A stretch of 64,000 nt of DNA, taken from contig OZ025248.1 in the NCBI GenBank assembly GCA_964019135.1, forward strand, positions 38,371,670 to 38,435,669, given 5' to 3'. Positions 59,701 through 64,000 of the stretch are shown in pieces. Numbering within the stretch: the stretch's first letter is position 1; each line of letters starts with the position of its first letter. The stretch comes from Arenicola marina (taxonomy: Eukaryota; Annelida; Polychaeta; Arenicolidae). A program made the position numbers and the translations under genes. The notes beneath the pieces are model-generated. The model saw only the letters and a list, made by a program, of their open reading frames with translations, ran no database searches and had not been told where the DNA came from.

Positions 59701-60684
59701 TCGATTGGATATATACAGATGCATCATTTGATTAGGCACAAATGTCATAATCAGAACTTTGGCTTCGTAAAGTTAGATTGTTCTGTTTATCCCATTATAA
59801 TTCCTGTTTTAATTGAGATAGCAATCTTCTTCATCTGAGTACCTTCGTACTATACTTGACAGCCCCCCAGACCGCGGTGATAATAGCGGTGGTTGTGGCG
59901 GCTGTCGTGGTCGTCGTGGCTGTGGTCATGGCAGTGACGGTCTGCATGGTGTGCAGGTACTACTGACATTTATCAGGGATTTAGGATTAATGAGGAACAT
60001 AAGCGATAAAATAGAGCTTAAAAAAGCCGTGTCGCCACCAGGTCTCGACAATCGGCAACAGACGATCTACTGCAATGGTATACTGAAAAAGAACGATTTA
60101 AGGGTTCACACATGCAAATATGAATTCCTTAAACATTACTATAATACATACAAACTGTTTCAAGCCATATTGATATGTTGACTAAAGCAAAATTCCTATT
60201 CTATTCCGAAAGAAAGAGGAGACCCGACACCATGTCCGAAGATAGTAAACCTGACGGTGCCCAGTCACAAGGTCTGTACAACACGATTTACCTCCGGGAA
60301 GCTGAGCCTCTCCCACTGTCACCGCCGCGGATGATGACGTCACACGCGTCAACGGGTTTTGATGACGTTGCTCCGTCTTACATCAATTCACAATCATCTT
60401 CGGATTTGTATGACGTCATCAAGCCGGTCTCGGAGGCCTACGAACCCTTGGGGCCCTACAATAGACCTGAGGTCGCCGAGACAACGGGAGATTATGTCAA
60501 CGTTGTGGATACGACAATGGAAGGAAGGGCTCTGTACACTGAGCTTGCCCCGGGAACGGGCGTCGTGTCAGGGAAGGTTCCGGGTGAGGGGAACACAACA
60601 CCAGGGATGGACTGGGCAATGGACGACCCCATGCTGGTGGAAAACCATCAGTACGGCACGTTCCTGTCAGGGGATGGGTGTTGA
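56703..60684 (+). CDS. Unit G: chitin-binding mucin-stalk receptor with ITAM-bearing class 2 tail
   Basis: Predicted seven exons: 56703-56859, 57083-57337, 57932-58312, 58741-58947, 59257-59463, 59863-59956, 60213-60684 (TGA). All are GT-AG and the joined frame is 590 residues. The signal peptide (LVLPLLALMAAWLL core) ends near residue 45. Residues 53-137 and 138-264 each hold a six-cysteine chitin-binding type 2 (peritrophin) domain plus a Pro/Thr linker ending EGPTISPG. Stalk exons 265-333 and 334-402 are near duplicates. A transmembrane segment (about 403-433) is followed by RKRR. Tail motifs: Y456 (YNTI), ITAM Y500/Y510 (YDVI-x6-YEPL), Y528 (YVNV, Grb2 type), Y542 (YTEL). The stop is displaced, so the end is GTFLSGDGC rather than GTR. 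It is inferred to sense chitin-containing surfaces and signal through SH2 kinases; chitin binding is not shown. Confidence 0.8.
57390..59165 (+). repeat. Repeated linker-exon-end remnants in introns of G
   Basis: Copies of the end of the chitin-domain linker exon plus the start of its intron (ACCACCA...GGGxCCxACCATCTCA, then GGTATGxxTCAATTAA) occur in introns at about 57395-57455, 58370-58435, 58600-58650 and 59120-59165. Each is preceded by a poly-C run. They look like the ends of further chitin-domain cassettes that have lost their exons. SINE-like pieces lie beside two of them. Confidence 0.55.
59590..59690 (-). repeat. tRNA-derived SINE-like remnant in intron of unit G
   Basis: Minus strand: GCCTGGTCGCTAACGC (A-box like) and GGGGTTCGCGCCCC (B-box like). 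Closely related to the copies in the same intron of D and E. Partial copies are at about 58505-58565 and 59015-59065, each after a duplicated stalk-exon-like block. Confidence 0.5.
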
Positions 60685-61230
60685 GGGCCATGCATGGTCA
60701 GATTGAATAGGCTCCTGGGATGGGGTGGGTGGGGAGGGACGTAGCGATCAGAGGGAATACGCTCCTTGGAGGGGTGGGTGGGGAGGGAAATGATGAGTAA
60801 GAGGGAATATTCTCCTGGGAATGGGTGGGCGGGGAGGCCATGTCGGGTCAGAGGGAATAAGCTCTTAGGAGGGTGTGGGTTGGCAGGGCTGTAACGATCA
60901 GAGGGAATAGACTCCTTGGAGGGGTGGGTGGGGAGGAAAACGATGAGTAAGAGGGAATATTCTCCTGGGAGAGGGTGGGCGGGAAGGGCATGTCGGGTCA
61001 GGGTGGAATATTCTCCTGGGAGAGGGTGGGCGGGAAGGGCATGCCGGGTCAGGGGGAATATTCACCTGGGAGGGGGTGGGTGGGCAGTGCTATAACGATC
61101 AGAGGGAATAGGCTTCTTGAAGGGCGTGGTTGGGGAAGGCCTTGACGGGTCAGAGGGAATGGGCTTCTTGGAGGATATTAGTGGGAAAGGCAATGAAGGC
61201 CACAGGGATTCGGCACATCCATTCTGGCAG
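60685..61230 (+). repeat. G-rich 3'-flank minisatellite of unit G
   Basis: About 10 imperfect ~55-bp units of the same family as at 1-400; the final units (CACATCCATTCTGGCAGTGG) match 335-365. This shows the upstream neighbour of the window had the same 3' flank. Confidence 0.8.
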
Positions 61231-61439
61231 TGGGTTGGTGGAGTGGGCGATGATGTCCAGAGCTCACAGCTTACGACAATGGTACATGGTGAGGGCCTTA
61301 TCCGGACCACCAGTGACCATACGGCCCCATGACAAGGAGTGACTAGCGTGGGTGAGCGGGTGTGGGGGCGTGGGTTTGGGGGTATAGGTTGATATGTTGC
61401 AACTTAGTTGTACCAAGCCTTAGATCTATCAGAGAGTAC

Positions 61440-62340
61440 CGCATGCAAGGTGCCACTTGGTCCTAGATGTCACGTTGCATCGCGACGCCATGGCTGGATT
61501 GGTGTTTTATGCCACCTTGATGCACACATGGGCTGAACCGGGCCATCAGCGCGCCACACGCGCACCACCACATGACGTCATAGTCATAGGTTGGCCAACA
61601 CAAACCTTACCATGCGTCACTTTGTTTGTCTGGAAAGTCGCGCCTTATGAGAAGAACCTTTACAGTGACTGAAATGAAGCATCAGGAGGTTGACAAACCC
61701 AAACCGCTCGATATGGTGTCTATACCATTAGAGTGTGATATACGCAGTGTTGAAGAGCTTCAAGCACATCAGGCAGAGTACATGGACAGGTGAGGACATA
61801 AGGAACACGGATATCATGCTGCAACGCCACGCCATGGGTGGATTGCTCGTTTAGGCCACCTTTGTGTACGCATGCGCTAAACCGGGGTTTCCGCGCTACA
61901 CAAGCGTACCGCTGCTGGCTGTATGTATCGCCCTACACTTGGGTCTGCCAATAAAACATCATCAGACCTTATCATGCGTGTGTGCGTTTGTTTGTCGTGA
62001 CTCTTGAGGAGAGCACTTAGAGTCAGTTCACTGAAGAACTAGGAAGTATAAGAAATCCCGCCGACTGGGGCGGTGTGTACCGTCACGGTGCTACACGGGG
62101 GGCTGTGCATAGTTGTGTAGTGAATAAGCTTGGCGGTTCATCCCATTCAAATGCATCAAGCAGACTACCTTGACAGGTGAGGCCAAGAAGAACAACAATG
62201 GACGTGATCGGCACATCTCAATGCCTATACCGATGACCGAATTCACCATCATTATCGAATTCTTAAATAAATATTGTTGCATGGTTCAGTCGCTGAAAGT
62301 TTTGTTTAAAGGCGGATCGCTTGTTTTCCAGATAAATCGC
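61440..62340. repeat. Duplicated intergenic block and 5' flank of unit H
   Basis: Both conserved segments are present (from about 61468 and 61843), followed by the E/F-type 5' flank (CTGTGCATAGTTGTGTAGTG, ACATCTCAATGCCTATACCG). Confidence 0.75.
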
Positions 62341-62368
62341 GAAATACTCCTCTGGTAAACGACAGACG

Positions 62369-64000
62369 ATGTACCGCCGGACTGGAGTTGCTGTTGTCTA
62401 CGTGGAAGGAGCAGCAGCGCTGGGAGACTGTAGCGAGTCCTTGTCGTGTTGCCCGGATACCAGCCATGGTGATGACGTCATCAAGGCGCGGGTTAGGGAT
62501 TGGTGTGACGGCTTGGCGAGATGTCACGTGACGGCCTCAAAAAATGTCAGTGGATCAACCAGCAGAGTAACGTGTGATACCCGCCATTAAAACACGACAC
62601 AGTGCTACGCCAGTTACTTCTCCCAACAGTTGTGTTTTGGTGACACGACCATTGAGATAACGGACGCCGTGTATGGAGTGAGTCCGTGGAACTCGGTTGG
62701 TAATTCCAGGTACTGCTGTCCGGATCCCGGCGACTGTACCATCCCTGTCGAAGAGAAGGATCCTAGCGATCACTCTGACTATTACAATGAGATTCTGGTC
62801 AAGTGTAACAATAAACAGACATGTGATGACCTTCAAGTGCAATGGGTCAGTTACATTTCCCAGTGGTGTCCAGGTGCCCGTGACACAACAGATTAAGTCA
62901 CGCTCCACTACATGTGTCTCACAGGTATCTCCGCTGTATGTTTGGTTTTTGCCACTTTGGGCGCCTTCTTTTGTCCGTGATCTTTTCTTCGTTCATAATG
63001 TCTCGACACGTTCCGCCTGGACAATATCATTTCGAATTTACCTCACCGCCCCTTTACTACCTGTCTTTAATGATCACACATTAAATACTTCTATGAATAT
63101 ACATCGACGCTACATATCATTCCGCAGACATGGAAGTTTTTAATCTAGTAATAAAAATAAAATCTGAGTATGTTATGCGCTATAGATGCAGAAAGGCTCA
63201 CCACGACGGTACCACCACAACCACGACTGTGGTGTCCATGGCGGCCGATACCACTACTGATAGCGCTCTGGACCACAGTGATGGTAAAGCATTCGTTCCG
63301 TCACTCACTAAAACTAATTCTGAAATTGTATTCCGGTATTACTCTTATGAAATTAACAGTAATATTTATATACTTCAATAATATAATCGGTCATGCCGTA
63401 TAACAGAAAAAAGAACGTTATACGGAAAGGATTTCGTTCATTGCTTGGCACCTAGTACCATGCCTGCCTCTCTACCTGTCGTTTTTACTTGACAGTCCCC
63501 CTAACCATAGTGTTAATAGCGGTGATTGTGGCGGTTATATATGGCATATGTTGATCACTTTCTTACATTATAAGTACGTCCTCTTTCAGCCATATCGCTA
63601 TTTTAACTAAAAACTCTCAGTCCTCTCCAACAGAAAGAGGAAAGCAAACATCACGTCACAACAGAATAAAACTGCCGCTGCCCAGTCACGGTCAGACATG
63701 ATGACGCCATACGTATCAGCGTGTATTGATGACATAGATCCGTATCACACAGCGCGACCTGGTGGCGGCCCAGGGCCAAGGGCGCCGCCACCAGCTCAGG
63801 CGTTGAATGACGTCACCAACCCGGCCACAAACTGGTATGACACCGGTCAGCCCCTCACTAAAGCTATGGTTACCAAGAAGCCAGAATCCAATCCCAAGTT
63901 CGTAAATAAGCTTAACATGGGAGCGGACCTCTACACCGGGGTGGTTAAGGTGCGGCCGAGGAAGAATGTGGTGCTCGATAGGTCCCCGAGGGAGCAGGAT
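62369..64000 (+). pseudogene. Unit H: receptor pseudogene, class 1 tail, runs off the window
   Basis: The exon 1 remnant starts at MYRRTGVAVVYVEG inside D1, with the signal peptide missing. A deletion after HVTAS joins D1 to the linker, which then has stops (GAG-TAA and beyond). D2 (from about 62600) has a Cys-to-Trp change (SPWNS) and a TAA replacing the Tyr codon before VTLHYMC (about 62893). The stalk exon (63186-63283) is 98 bp, not a multiple of 3. The membrane exon (63496 to about 63533) has lost its second half and its donor. The tail exon (63634 to beyond 64000) is open to the window end and reads as class 1 (NDVTNPAT, LYTGV). Its 5' flank is of the E/F type while its tail is of the A/C type, so it is a recombinant. 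Confidence 0.75.

Overview
This is eukaryotic, animal DNA. Genes are split by GT-AG introns, and the window carries long minisatellites, LTR and non-LTR retrotransposons and tRNA-derived (SINE-like) remnants. The non-LTR endonuclease/reverse transcriptase and the BEL/Pao element resemble those I associate with lophotrochozoans, especially molluscs. That placement is an inference and I cannot name a species.

The core of the window is a head-to-tail, plus-strand cluster of one paralogous family of type I membrane receptors. The basic plan is: signal peptide; one or two SUEL/galactose-binding-lectin-like domains (D1, D2) on a single exon; a Thr/Ser-rich mucin-like stalk exon; a short Val/Ile/Ala transmembrane exon; and one cytoplasmic exon rich in tyrosine motifs. 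I can trace seven units: A (3883-7384), C (19339-21735), D (25594-38018), E (39756-42963), F (45084-46265), G (56703-60684) and H (62369-64000, cut by the window end). The first bases of the window are the 3' flank of an eighth unit. A, C and G have complete reading frames across all predicted exons. E is intact apart from a lost 5' end. D, F and H are pseudogenes. In G the lectin exon is replaced by a signal-peptide exon and two chitin-binding (peritrophin/ChtBD2) exons, while the stalk, membrane and tail exons are kept.

The tails fall into two homologous classes. Class 2 (D, E, F, G) carries a canonical ITAM spacing, YDVI-x6-YEPL, followed by a Grb2-type YVNV and a YTEL. Class 1 (A, C, H) has lost the ITAM tyrosine (NDVT/NEVT at the same place) but has gained two YDLV motifs; in C one of them fits an ITIM. 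The cluster therefore looks like a rapidly evolving, paired, lectin/chitin-sensing immune-type receptor family. Function is inferred from architecture only.

Between the genes: 7.4-19.3 kb is mostly a 7.2-kb hairpin-rich, poly-G satellite with 1.5-kb higher-order repeats. It is bounded by inverted ends and set inside a 15-bp minisatellite. 22.3-23.0 kb is a ~32-bp minisatellite. Pseudogene D is split by a non-LTR element (about 27.14-30.80 kb, minus strand) and by a BEL/Pao LTR element (31831-37719, minus strand) that has lost its integrase core. 47.57-52.2 kb is a ~32-bp minisatellite with 2-kb higher-order copies. 52.5-53.46 kb is a second non-LTR fragment. 53.86-55.4 kb is a ~39-bp minisatellite. 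The same intergenic blocks (G-rich minisatellite, then two conserved ~130-bp segments) recur after class 2 units, showing that whole gene-plus-flank segments were duplicated.
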